In this document: one piece after another, positions 34,354-45,552 of the stretch
How positions within the stretch are numbered: the first letter of the stretch is position 1
How the letters are laid out: every line of letters begins with the position of its first letter
DNA from: Adineta steineri
Taxonomy: Eukaryota > Rotifera > Eurotatoria > Adinetida > Adinetidae
NCBI GenBank assembly: GCA_905250115.1
Contig: CAJNOI010000289.1
Location: forward strand, 23,840-87,839
Direction of reading: 5' to 3'
Length of the DNA stretch: 64,000 nucleotides
The notes under the pieces: generated by a model
Seen by the model: the letters and a program-made list of their open reading frames with translations, nothing else
Database searches by the model: none
Told to the model about the DNA's origin: nothing
Position numbers and translations under genes: made by a program

Positions 34354-36112
34354 TATGTCGAGTTAATTCGAGTATGACTTATAAAACTCGATCGTATTTT
34401 GAAAATGCATTCGAACTGAACTATTTCTTCAAAAAAAAGTAAACGTAAGTGAGCATAGAAAAGAAAGTGGCTAATTGAACGATTGTGTATTTTCTAGAAG
34501 TATAATATTATTAACAAAAACCAAACAATCTTTAACTGATTGTTTTACATAGTTAGTTTAGTTTCTATAGAATGTTCCGTTCTCTTTTCATAAATATTAA
34601 GCTTAATATGTTTATGACGACAGGTCATTTGTATTCGACGTAGTTTTTGATTTACTTCTCTTTTCTTTTTATTATTTGGAAGGATATATATTTGCTAAAA
34701 AATACAGAATCAATTCAGTAGATTATCTGTAAATAGACATCAGCAACGCTAAAGATATTTTCCCTAGTCAATGTACTCAAGTCATGCTCATCATCCGAGA
34801 TGTCGCGAGTGCTCATGAGATTTTAGTGCTTGTTACTGGTAATCGTGTTACAATCTCAGTATTTGAGGACGATAATCGAGTACTCGGTGTACAATACTGA
34901 GTGTTTGCCGGTACTCATATTACAGTCTTTGTGAACTCTAGTTGGTTTTTATAGATTACTTACAGTTTTATATTCTGTTCAGTATCGTTGCAGTACATTT
35001 ATTTTATTTAGGTACACACTTAATAACAAAAATACAATTGAACACTGAGAAACTCTTAAAAACTAAATCTGAAAACCGAACGCTTTGCATTACATTTGGA
35101 TTTTTTTATGAAAAGTATCAATAAACATTTCGCCTTTACAGAATAAAAAAGGTGTGAATAAAAATACATACTGATAGAAATACAAGAGTAGTAAATATAA
35201 ATTATAAGAAATTATTTATCAAATCACAATATATCATTAAGAAAATATCAGGTAGATCATCAGGATAAAAAATATGTATTCAAAATTCACAACTAAATTT
35301 TATTTAGTAATAAACATAAAAAATAAAAATGGTCCTAAAGATAATGCATATGATCTCATAACATTAGATCCTAACCGATTTGTAGAAAAGTTAGTATTCA
35401 CCTTTTTTGTCAGTAATTTTCACACTTTGTCTTAAAAGAAAAGCGTTTTAATGTCAAAGAATTTTGATCTAAAAGTTATTAAATCAAAGTTAAATTTGTC
35501 ATCGTTGATATGTGCAAAGAAATCTCCGACATTACTAACGAAAAGACCAGTTGAAATGAACAAGTCATCTTTCTATTCTTGAAGTGACCATTCATTACAT
35601 TTAGCCGAATGACCCATCACAAAAAAAAAGATAATATAAATAAATCATCAAAATATTTCTTTCGTATTTTCCATCTGAATAATTCATTTTTTTGTATTGC
35701 ATAATTTTATTCTATTTTTGTAATATTATAGTGCATAAGCGTTTCAATAACTGTTCCAGGAAAGACTAGGATGAGTTCTAAATTGAATACTCATGTTTTC
35801 ATTAGCGAGTAAATCGTACAGAAATAACTCATATGAGTACTTATTCGAGTACACAAACAGTCTTAATACACGCAAAATTTGTCGAGTATTGGTGTGAGTA
35901 ATATGATAACTCACGCTGACAATTCGTACTCGCCTGATGCGTATTTTCACTATGGATTGCTATTGCTTGAAGTAAGCACTTTACTGAATATAAACTTTTT
36001 TAATATTTTGACGAGATATTGTTTTCTAACATGAATTCAAATACTAACTAGAAAAAAATGTACTTCATACTATGATAGACGACGTTTTCTGTTCATTTTG
36101 TCATAGTTACCT

Positions 36113-36296
36113 TTTTCTTTTTTCTGGGTTTTTTCCCACTTTCCTTTTTCCGAGTTTTTTCTCATTTTTCTTTCTCTAGGTTTTTTCCCATTTTCATTTT
36201 TCTGAGATTTTTTCCATTTTCTTTCTCTGGGTTTTTCCAATTTTCTTTCTCTGGGTTTTTTCCCATTTTTCTTTCTCTAGGTTTTTTTCCCATTTA
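36113..36296. repeat. Pyrimidine-rich minisatellite
   Basis: About seven imperfect copies of a 25-31-base unit of the form CTTTCTCTGGGTTTTTTCCC. One strand is almost pure pyrimidine apart from the GGG. It ends ~215 bases before the XRN-like start codon. Confidence 0.75.
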
Positions 36297-36511
36297 TAAT
36301 ATAACTCTTTTCCATTCTGTGTGATAAACTTTTCTCCTATTGACGTATATATATATATAAAGATGGAAGTGAACGACAGGTAGAGGTTTTTCAACATCCG
36401 ATATTTTCTCTCAGTTTTATCACTTAATATACGTTTGTATTTATTTTTTCATATAAAATAATTGTTTCATTCTAGATTAAATTATTATTTTCAGCAAATT
36501 CTTAGTTCAGC

Positions 36512-38638
36512 ATGGGTGTTTCAGGTTTCTATAGTTATTTATTTAAAAAATATCCAAATATTAAATCAGTGTGCACGGAAAAGAATCTTGCAGATGAGAC
36601 TAAAGTAAGTTTAATTATTATTACTAACGATCCTACTCTCCTTTAGTGTCATAGCCTCTATTTAGATTTAAACCATATTATTCATAAATATGCAGAATCA
36701 AACGATAAAAATCATATTATTAAAGATGTTATTGAACATATTGATCGATTAGTTCGAAGTATTAAACCAAGTCAATTACTTTATATAGCTATGGATGGTG
36801 TTGCACCAAAAGCGAGAATGCCTCATCAACGAACAAAGCGTTTTCTCAAATCAAAAAATATTCCTGATAGAGAAGTAAATAGATTTGAAACAAATGAACA
36901 ACATAAATTAGAAAAAAAAACTTTCGATGAATGTAATATAAAACCTGGCACAGAATTTATGTGCCAATTATCTAAATGTCTACGATATTTTATTCGTAAT
37001 CGTATGCATACAGAAGAAGATTGGCGCTCAGTAAATGTTATTTTATCTGATGCCAATGTACCTGGTGAAGGTGAACATAAAATAATTAACTTCATACGTC
37101 AACAACGTCATCAACAAAATAATACTAATGGTACATTTCATGTTGTTTATAGTTCAGACAGTGATCTTGTTTTACTTGGTTTATTAACACATGAACCACA
37201 AATGAAGGTTTTATGTGAAGTATGTGCTAATTGTGAAAAGATAGGTTACCATGCGAAAGATTGTAATACTAATAAATCATCGTCTACACCAGGGAGTAAT
37301 ACGAAAACGAACTATGCTGTTATTCATTTACCAAAATTAATTAATAACCTTAAGTCACAAAATTACGATTCACCGGTATTCCTGAAGAATTTAGAACGTT
37401 TCGTTGATGATTGGGTATTGATTTGTCTTTTATTTGGGAATGATTTTTTACCTAAATCACATTCCATTGATTTTTTTGATAAAAGTATCATTACTATGGA
37501 TCATCTTATGGATGCGTATAGAGAGGCTCTAACAAAAAACAACGATTATCTAACTAAAAATGGTACAATCACAAAGGATTGCTTATTAACCTTGATGAAG
37601 AAGGTTGGTGGAAAAGATAAAGACGGAAAATATCGTCGTCCATTATATTATGAAGACAAATTTCGTCGTCCACTATATTATAAAGACAAATTTGGTTTTA
37701 ATGCAACTGATTTGAATACATTTTCTAATAAAGTAGCTACAGATTATGTTCAAGGTTTATATTGGGTTTTTCAATATTATTCTAAAGGCCCGCCATCATG
37801 GACTTGGTATGTATATTCACATAGCTTTACACATATACTAAGATCGTTATTTTTTTTATCATATTTCAGGTATTATCCTCACCATTACGCTCCGCTTGCT
37901 TATGATTTTTCAAACGTAAAGAATCTGGATCTAAAGTTTGATCCACCTGGAGAACCAGTTCGCCCTTTCGAACAAATGATGGCTACATTTTCACCAAAAA
38001 ATGTAGACTATCTTCCGTTAGCATGGCGACCAATAATGACGGAAGAAATATTTGATATTAGTAAGTTTTATCCAACAGAATTCGTTGTTGATCCAAATGG
38101 TAAAGAGAGAAGTTCACAATATGTGGTCTTAATACCATTTATTGATAAAGAGACTTTATCCACAGCTCTTAAAGATTTTACCTCAAAATTAACGCCAGAA
38201 GAAGAGAAACGTAACAGACTTGATTATGATTCTCTATTTATTCATTCAAGCCATTCAATTCATCAACAGTTTAGAAAATCAAGTGATGCGAATAAAATAC
38301 CTATAATAACAGAAGAAAATCCAGTTCAGTTACAAGATATATCAGACTGTAAATTAGTTGGACATGGTTGGACTGATGATACTGGTGACATAAGTGATTT
38401 GAACGCAGATGAAGAAGCTATATTATCTGATTATAAGAATATACCAAATGATGAAATTATTCTTTTGAAATACTGCCATTGCTCATTTCGTAGTGAGTCT
38501 ACTGAAAGTGAAAAGCACAATAATGTTCGTTTTCGAACAACAACTAATCAGCCCAGTCAAACATCTACAGTACAACGGCAGCAACAAGCTCCTAAATCTA
38601 CAGATTGGGGTCGATCTTCATCAACACATCAAAACTGA
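36512..38638 (+). CDS. XRN-family 5'-3' exoribonuclease (XRN2/Rat1-like, short)
   Basis: Three exons (36512-36604, 36647-37806, 37870-38638) give 673 residues starting MGVSGFYSYL, the canonical XRN N-terminus. Conserved acidic catalytic blocks are visible: LYLDLNHIIH, AMDGVAPKARMPHQR, PGEGEHKIINFIR, SSDSDLVLLGL and FGNDFLP. A CCHC zinc knuckle CANCEKIGYHAKDC is an XRN2/Rat1 hallmark. WYYPHHYAPL is restored only by splicing the in-frame 63-nt intron 37807-37869. Expected role: processive 5'-monophosphate RNA decay in the nucleus. At 673 residues it is clearly shorter than typical XRN2 (~900-1000); the tail is Gln/Ser/Thr-rich. A 10-residue block, RRPLYYxDKF, is tandemly repeated around residues ~320-345. 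Confidence 0.9.
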
Positions 38639-38748
38639 CTTCATGTTTCATCTTATTAGAATATATGTATATGTGAAAAGTTTTATCATAATCATCGTTT
38701 ACATGTCTTCTATGATTGTATTTATTTGAAAAAAAAGAAATTCGAGTG

Positions 38749-39236
38749 TAGAGGCCTGCAGGGCAAGACATTTTAGCAATCTGTATCCTGCCCTGCTCAG
38801 ATTTTGACAACCTGTAAGCTGCCCTGCCTTGTAAACTTTTCGTGTACCCTGCCCTGCCCTGCCCTGTGAAAATTTTTGTAACATTTAACCTGTCCTGCCC
38901 TGCTATACATTATAAAAAACTCTAAACCTTCATATCAATTTGTTATACAATTTCATTTAATCCATTTTAAATCATAGATTGAATAAATAAACAAAAACAG
39001 AATCACATATCTCGAAAATTTCAAATCATTAACATATCGTCTATAATATCTGGACTTAATGTTCTGTATAATTTTATAAAATATATCGTTAGTATTTAGT
39101 ATGAAAAATTTATCGCCGATTGACAGGTTACAACCCTCGTACCCTGCAACCTGCCCTGTACAAATTTCTATAACCTTGCCCTGCCCTGTCCTGTCCTGAC
39201 CGGGCAGGGCAGGTTAGCTCAACCTGCAAGGCTCTA
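38749..39236. mobile_element. Non-autonomous hAT-like element with CCCTG repeats (488 bp)
   Basis: Left end TAGAGGCCTGCAGG (38749-38762); the reverse complement of the right end (39223-39236) is TAGAGCCTTGCAGG, giving 12 of 14 matching bases. The flanks are TTCGAGTG (38741-38748) and TTCAAGTG (39237-39244), a near-perfect 8-bp target duplication as expected for hAT. Both subterminal regions carry arrays of CCCTG units, oriented so that the ends are rich in CCTGCCCTG, while the middle is AT-rich. No coding frame. The one-base mismatch in the duplication suggests an older insertion than the MITE at 9013. Confidence 0.82.
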
Positions 39237-39440
39237 TTCAAGTGACTGCACAACTCCGCTATCGGTTAGTGTCATATATTCTCGTCGTCAAGCACCATAT
39301 TGCTCAATTCATTTGTATGCGTTAGCAAATGTTAAAAAATGAGTAGAAAGAAAGAGAAAATATGTTGTTTCATTTTATATTCTTTCAAAATGCCGAAAGT
39401 TTTTATGTTCGAAACCACGAGTTTTCTTAGAGAAATTGTC

Positions 39441-39487
39441 TAGGATGTGAGTATAGATTCATTTTCTCTTTACCCACATCCACCCCT
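39441..39487. repeat. Telomere-like fold-back motif
   Basis: G arm TAGGATGTGAGTAT (39441-39454), C arm TACCCACATCCACCCC (39471-39486). Confidence 0.5.
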
Positions 39488-40156
39488 TGTGGTAAATAAA
39501 AACAAGAAAAATATTTGATATTCTTTTCCAACAATGCTGTTACATGGTTTTATATAGCTAATTTTCTATTAAATAGATATTTTTACGTGTTCTTCGTATA
39601 TCAAACAGATTATATTGCTTTACATTTATTTTTTGTGTCTTTTAACAAAACCGTTCAACTTCAGAGATACAGTTTTGATAGTTTATATTAAGCTGATTTA
39701 AACGCGTTGTAGATAGATACTTTAACAAGACGATCTGCAGATACATTGACGTTTCATACCTACGCCTTGTTAGCAATAAAATCATGTGATTATAAGTGAA
39801 ACTAATTCCTTCTGATCTTACACTGGGTAACAGAGATATACATCACACCTCATGATACCCCAAAGAACTTTTTCTCAATTTATTTTTTTACAGATATATT
39901 TTTACTTTTTGATGTTTCGATAATGAACTTCAGCTCATGTCAACTGCTGAGAAAATTTCTTGCATTGACTAATAACAGTAAAAATTAGGTATAAGGAAAA
40001 CATCATCGTTTAGCTAGGCTATTGAACAATTGATATGAGAACTTTTATTTTATGAAAAGCACAAATAATAAAACCTAGTGGAATGTCTGATACGAAAAAT
40101 GCCTATTGTTAACGGATATTAAATTACTACCAGATATTGTAAAGAGTAACGACATT

Positions 40157-41188
40157 TCAATGGCTAGCATTAAAAACAAATGTATAGTCGATTTTGTCAG
40201 GTTTCGTTGCTGTTGGTGAAGAATAATATAATTTAGCATAAAGTTGTTTCTCATACTTGAGAGATGAAACATACCAATAAATTAGTAGTGCTTGCGAAAG
40301 TACTTTGTCTTCAAAAATCGGATTGCGACTTTTTGGATAAATATAATACAAATCGTGATCAGAGCCACCTAATACGCTATGAATAACAAGACCAGGATTA
40401 TCTGTCGACTGACCCATCTTTCGAACAAAGTCTCGAACAGCGTCGTTGATTCCTGACTGATGGCGATTGATAGTTCTTGCGGTTATACCTAGAACGAAAA
40501 GTTCAAAAATGTTTCGCCTAAATTCTAATTGAGTATGACTTTTTCACATAAGTATTCTGCAGAATACGAACAATGACAAGTAGTAGAATGATCTCAGTCT
40601 ATAATGAGTGAACAATTTCTATGTTTATTAACTCAACAGCATTCAGACTGTGTTATTATGAATTTTGAGAATTTATTCTACAGAAAAAAATGACTCTTGC
40701 GGGATTAGTAGAACAAATGATTATTTTCACATTATACTATAGATAAAGCAATATTCTGACGTGCAGAAACAAATTCTACTCTGTTGTTATATCCTGTTTG
40801 ATATAGTCGGATGGGTTCATTTTCAATATTGAGTTTTTCTGTTTTTAAACCTCGATCGTTGAGTGGTGTCAAATGGAAATCTCTACATTTATAACTATTA
40901 AACAAAAAAATAAATAGATTAACAGCATCAATCACTTATTGATGTTTAGGTGAATTTTTGTACTTACCTTCCATCTTCTGTTTTTACTAGAGTTGTTGCG
41001 GCCGGCGTATTTATAATTGAAGGTGACGTAATTGTAGGTGTTCTAAATGTTAAGCGTGTTGTTCGAGGTGTTCTGAATGTTAAGCGTGTTGTTCGGGGCG
41101 TTGTAAATCTACGCGTTGGTAATCGAAATTCATACGTTTCACCGATCATGGTTAATAAGATTAAAGCGAGAAAACAGACAATTTTCAT
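40157..41188 (-). CDS. Secreted protein with nuclease-like (Endonuclease_NS_2-type) C-terminus
   Basis: Model: exons 40968-41188, 40761-40894 and 40157-40491, 229 residues. The ATG at 41188 starts MKIVCFLALILLTMIGETYE, a clear signal peptide, so the protein enters the secretory pathway. Next is a Thr/Arg-rich stretch with a repeated block TTRLTFRTP. The C-terminal half has IHSVLGGSDHD, YYIYPKSRNPIFED and an aromatic helix, a layout like secreted DNA/RNA non-specific endonucleases of the NS_2 type (His-x-x-x-x-Gly-Gly, then Asn-x-x-Pro-like, then Asn). The usual Asp-x-Gly-His is not intact, so activity is doubtful. The first splice (GTAAGT donor) is strong; the second uses a weak GTCAGA donor and is uncertain. 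Confidence 0.55.
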
Positions 41189-42746
41189 TTTCAAATTGAT
41201 TTCTAAACAGAATCTTCTTGAAATGTGCTTAATGATGTATTATCTAAAATACAATAATAATGAATATTTATAGTGTCAAACTGTTTACGTTGAATGGATT
41301 TTCATAATGACTTTATCGTTACTATTTTCTAGTTTTTCGCATACCTTTCCTACTAATACAAGATCATGGACAAGCCGTAGTGAGAAGTTCTCTCGTAGAA
41401 CAAGGAAGCTGAATTCTCTCAAGATTCTGATCATTAATACACGTAAAAATTTTTTATTAACATCTTCTTTGTGATTCATCTATCACAATAGTTTTATGTC
41501 TAATTTGTTGATCTTATGAAGTTTATTTGAGTATATCATTCTGAGATAGTTTAGACAAATGAATTAGATTAAGCCCCTTGTGTGTTAAGAATGAACTTAC
41601 TTGAAAACGATGAGAAATATGAGAGTGTTGAACTTTATGTTACTTTATAATTTCACTGCGTTTCACGCTCTATTGATAGTGGCGATGGAAAAGAAGAAAA
41701 GAATTCATGATAGTCGTCGCACACAATTGATCAATACAATAAGTAGAGGTCAGTTCAACGGACACCCAATAGATTTATTTTCTCTTTCTCTCTCTGTATT
41801 ATGGTAAAATACCTTTACACGATATTAACCGTTTATTAATCGATATATGGAGAATGTTTATCGTATAGGATAGCAGTGACAGGAAAGAAAAAAATTTATT
41901 TGATGCATACCGCTAATCAAGGCTGCATATGAGATAAGACAATTTTTTCATCCTCATTGGAGCTCAGATTGACGACATGCACTAATCAAATCTTTTCTTT
42001 TCTGTTATTATTGTCATCTGCGTGTCTCATAGAATTATTCTATAGATAACATCATTGAATTTAAAAGAATTCATTGAAAGATCGATTAGCTGTATTTGAA
42101 AATACTTCTAGTATTTCTCTGATTATCTCTAGTACATAGCATTTGATATATAAATATATGAATCGATTTTATCATTATTATTATTATCGACGTCTTCAAG
42201 TAATTGATTAATAGACGAAAATAATAATACCGTGTTATTATGTCTACATTGTGTTGATTCCGTGTAATAGCAAAGAATCACACAGATTATTTCAAAAGAA
42301 TTAGTTCATAATTTTTTGCCATGACGCTTCTACTACGAGGAATTCATCGGACACTATTTCGTTTTAATCAAAATTGAATAGTAGATAATCGGTTCTATTC
42401 AACCACAATTTCTTTATTTAGATTTTCATTGATAAAAAAGCCTTCTCCTAGTTGATAATATTAGATAATCTTGAGAGTATGAGTGTGGGTGATTATTCTA
42501 TGTTTTTTTTCCAACTAAATTCACACCCTCTTCTCCTTTTTACCTCACCTTTGACAAACATGAAAGTTGGAAGAATCCAAAACAAGTCTACCCTTTCATT
42601 TGATGTTGGCTTTTTCTCTTTTCTCCTTTCTGTCGTCAAGTAAGATGAAGGTTTGTTGTCAATAGGTAACTTGACTGAATCATTAGTCAGCACACGCAAA
42701 GAAAAAAAAACGACTCAATTCATCTGCACTATTACTTCTCGAAGAA
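41189..42746. other. Intergenic spacer
   Basis: AT-rich promoter region shared by divergent genes. It holds the fold-back 42472-42532. Short frames here look non-coding. Confidence 0.6.
42472..42532. repeat. Telomere-like fold-back motif
   Basis: G arm TGAGAGTATGAGTGTGGGTG (42472-42491), C arm TCACACCCTCTT from 42521, AT-rich spacer with a T8 run. About 215 bases upstream of the ubiquitin-like start. Confidence 0.55.
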
Positions 42747-42998
42747 ATGCGCGTCTTGGTGATGAATCTCGATCGCAATACCATCAGCATTGAAATCGAA
42801 TCGTCCGATGTTTTTGATAGTGTTAAGGCCAAGATTCAAGAAAAGACAGGAATAGAGCCTGACGCCCAAAGATTAATTTTTGCAGGTCATAAAATTGCTG
42901 ATTGGAAGAAAGTAAGTGAATACAACATCCAAGAAGGAAACACGATATCCATCGTACATCGTGGTTTATTAGAACATCCTCAATCAACAAAAAACTAA
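42747..42998 (+). CDS. Ubiquitin-like protein lacking the Gly-Gly terminus
   Basis: Intronless, 83 residues, aligns without gaps to ubiquitin over residues 1-74. Kept: L8, K27, K29, K33, the RLIFAG block 42-47 with I44, YNIQ 59-62, V70, R72. Changed: K6 to M, K11 to N, K48 to H, K63 to E, H68 to S. After R72-G73 the protein runs on for ten residues (LLEHPQSTKN) instead of ending in Gly-Gly, and no Gly-Gly occurs, so it should not be activated or conjugated. It may be a free ubiquitin-fold protein or non-conjugatable decoy. The fold and hydrophobic patch (L8, I44, V70) look preserved, suggesting binding to ubiquitin receptors is still possible. Not obviously a pseudogene. Confidence 0.85.
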   Translation: MRVLVMNLDRNTISIEIESSDVFDSVKAKIQEKTGIEPDAQRLIFAGHKIADWKKVSEYNIQEGNTISIVHRGLLEHPQSTKN

Positions 42999-43949
42999 AT
43001 CAATTCTTTCCATTTTCTGTTCTTCTTATTATGAATAAATGCTTGACGATTGTTCCTTATATGACGTACTTAATCGGGTATGGAAGTATATAACTATGCA
43101 CATTGACATCCACCCACATTCACACAGCAATAACAACAATATTATAATTATCATCTGTTTCACTACATTTGAAAAATAAACGTTCATGATTTATTACATT
43201 TAATTCTAAATTCTATTTAAATTAAAAATCTCTTTTATAAAAAAAGTCATGTTTCCTGAAACTATAACAATTCTATTCAGATCAAAAGCTACTTTGAAAA
43301 TTTTGATAATTATTCTCAGACTAGAAATTTTTAATTAATGACATCAACATAGGTCACACTTTTTTCGGAAAATATCTCGATCTTCATAACCATGCAGCTG
43401 CCGTCAGCTGCATTATCATGTATTTATAGCTATTATTTTTCATTATAATGGCAATAATTACATGACAAGGCAGCAACCAGCAATATAGGTAGTTACCTGC
43501 AAAATTAATAAACCAGTAGTTTAAATGTAGATATTTCTGGAATATATTTTTGATCTGATTTAACCTTTTCTCATTTATTTATTACGCATGACATCTATAA
43601 TAACTTTCTATAACAGTTGGAAATTTTTTATTTAAAATAACCTAAATTAAATCCATAATTATTATTTTATTTCGGATTACTATGAATGTCGATACTTTTT
43701 ATGATTTTTCTCATTATTTAACCATCTTAAACTACTTGTCTTATAGATAAATAACAGTAGTTGATGAAAAATAATTTTAATTGTTTCTCTTTCTACCATC
43801 ACCTCATTAGTAGTACCGCTTTTAGATATTTATTTACGCTTTACGCGTTTGAATAACAAATGCTTAATGAATAAAAAGATGAACGCATATTCTGTCAGAA
43901 CATAAAAAAGAAACAATATTGTTTTAGCATAGATATAATTCTCGTTTTC
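42999..43949. other. Intergenic spacer
   Basis: AT-rich. It includes a degenerate fold-back, C arm clearest, at 43076-43130 (GACATCCACCCACATTCACAC). No gene seen. Confidence 0.55.
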
Positions 43950-45001
43950 ATGGCATCATTAATAATACTAGAAATTATTCCTAAATATGCTTTATATAGT
44001 GATTGTATAACATTTGCTTTTGGATTTATTGGTAATCTTTTAAATCTTCTTGCCTTCGTTTATCTTAAATGCTTTCGAGATCAGCGATGTACTTTTTATT
44101 TAATAATTGAAATAATTTCAATTTTTGTTAATCGAAGTCTTTCTCTCAGTTTGGATATCTCTGCATCAGTTTATCAAAGTGATTTACCAACTACTTCACT
44201 CATATGGTGTAGAATACGAACTATTGTACTGGGAACGACTATACTTATATCATACAGTATGGTATGTTTGGCAGCTATTGATCAATTTTTTTCAACAAGT
44301 CATCAACTATATCTTCGGCAATTGCTTACATTTAAATTAGCTCGATGTCTTGTATTTTTGTTAATTCCTATATGGTTTCTTCACAGTCTTTTATTTGCCT
44401 TTTTTTACAGTATACATCCCTCAGCAGGATGTATTATATGGAATGTCATATGGATTAGATATACAACATTTTTCTTCTATCCATTTTTGTTAGGCTTTTT
44501 ACCAATTATATTCGCATCATCATTTAGTTTGCTAGCTTATAAAAATGTTCGTCGAATTGTTCGTCGACAAATTCCAATAGAACGCCGTCGATTTGATCGT
44601 CAAATAACTGCAATGGTCTTAATTCGAGTTGTTTTTTTCGTATGTTTGATATTACCCCATTGTTGTTATCGAATCTATCTTATTAATACTTATTTTATTC
44701 AAACAAATTCGTTACAATATACCATTGGCCAATTGATTCAAGTGTTAGCTGGTTCGTTAACGAATGCACAATATGGGGTAAATCCTTTCTTTGTTATATT
44801 ATTTGAATTGAATGAGTTTGATTTTTATTATAGATTAGTTTTTATCTTTATATAATAATCTCACCACGATATCGTCGTCAAGTGAAATCTGTGTTAAGAA
44901 AAAAAATATGGCACAGATGGAAAAATTGGTGTTGTGCTAACCAGAATCAAATAGCCCCTGAGATTCATATATCTACTGCTTCGAATTTAGAATTTATGTA
45001 A
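43950..45001 (+). CDS. Orphan rhodopsin-like 7TM receptor D
   Basis: Exons 43950-44777 and 44834-45001 joined by a 56-nt intron give 331 residues. Splicing (donor after GGG, acceptor TATTATAG) yields YGISFYLYIIISPRYRRQV, a proper TM7 end and helix 8, whereas reading through loses it. TM segments are at about 17-40, 48-72, 90-113, 132-155, 170-200, 222-248 and 260-286. TM3 ends AAIDQFF: the DRY arginine is glutamine, as in receptor A, with which it also shares the intron position near TM7 and a Tyr-(Arg/Lys)-Asn-Val segment after TM5. A and D are therefore probably closer to each other than to B and C. Tail with a Trp-Cys-Cys patch that could be palmitoylated. Confidence 0.85.
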
Positions 45002-45552
45002 AAACAAATAGATGTCGTATGATTTTAGACCCTCTTAGTTATATGTTGTTGTTTTTAATTAATTTTTTCTTTTCTTTTATTGAATTATTCATTAAAAATC
45101 CTCTCGATTGATGAAAATACATTTATATGCGTCCGATGTAATAATAAGATCAGTTATTTACTTTTTTATAAAAGCGAAACCATCCAGTTTCTTCATTTTG
45201 AAAATAATAAATCAGAATGATCCGGATAATTCCTTGAACGTCATGAAAAGAAGAAAAAATTACATATATGTACGACAGAATAGAAAGAAAGAAAATATAA
45301 AAGTGAATGATACTATAACAATAGCACGTGCACTTATGTATAACTAGTGATGTAATTATGTGCAGATACATATTTATACGAACGAAGAATATGTGTTCTA
45401 TCATCCATGTTAGTTGTCCTCACATTTTTATTGCATAAAGCAAAAAAGAAACGTTAGTCATTACAATAAGAATATTATGTGATTGCGCATTATCACATTC
45501 AACGACAAACGCAATAATATTTTCATATATTATAGCTTTAGCAAAATCTTGC
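45002..45552. other. Spacer upstream of the ADP-ribosyltransferase gene
   Basis: AT-rich, nothing recognised; presumed promoter region of the ADP-ribosyltransferase gene. Confidence 0.55.

Larger units (their letters stand above)
33822..36511. other. Long intergenic spacer between divergent genes
   Basis: Promoter side of both the ERMP1-like and XRN-like genes. It contains a broad fold-back (34261-34353), a pyrimidine-rich minisatellite (36113-36296) and two stretches rich in ACTC/GAGT words (34780-34925, 35770-35940). No coding sequence supported. Confidence 0.6.
38639..40156. other. Spacer with hAT-like element and fold-back
   Basis: Between convergent genes. It contains the 488-bp hAT-like element (38749-39236) and a fold-back at 39441-39487. 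No gene seen. Confidence 0.65.
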
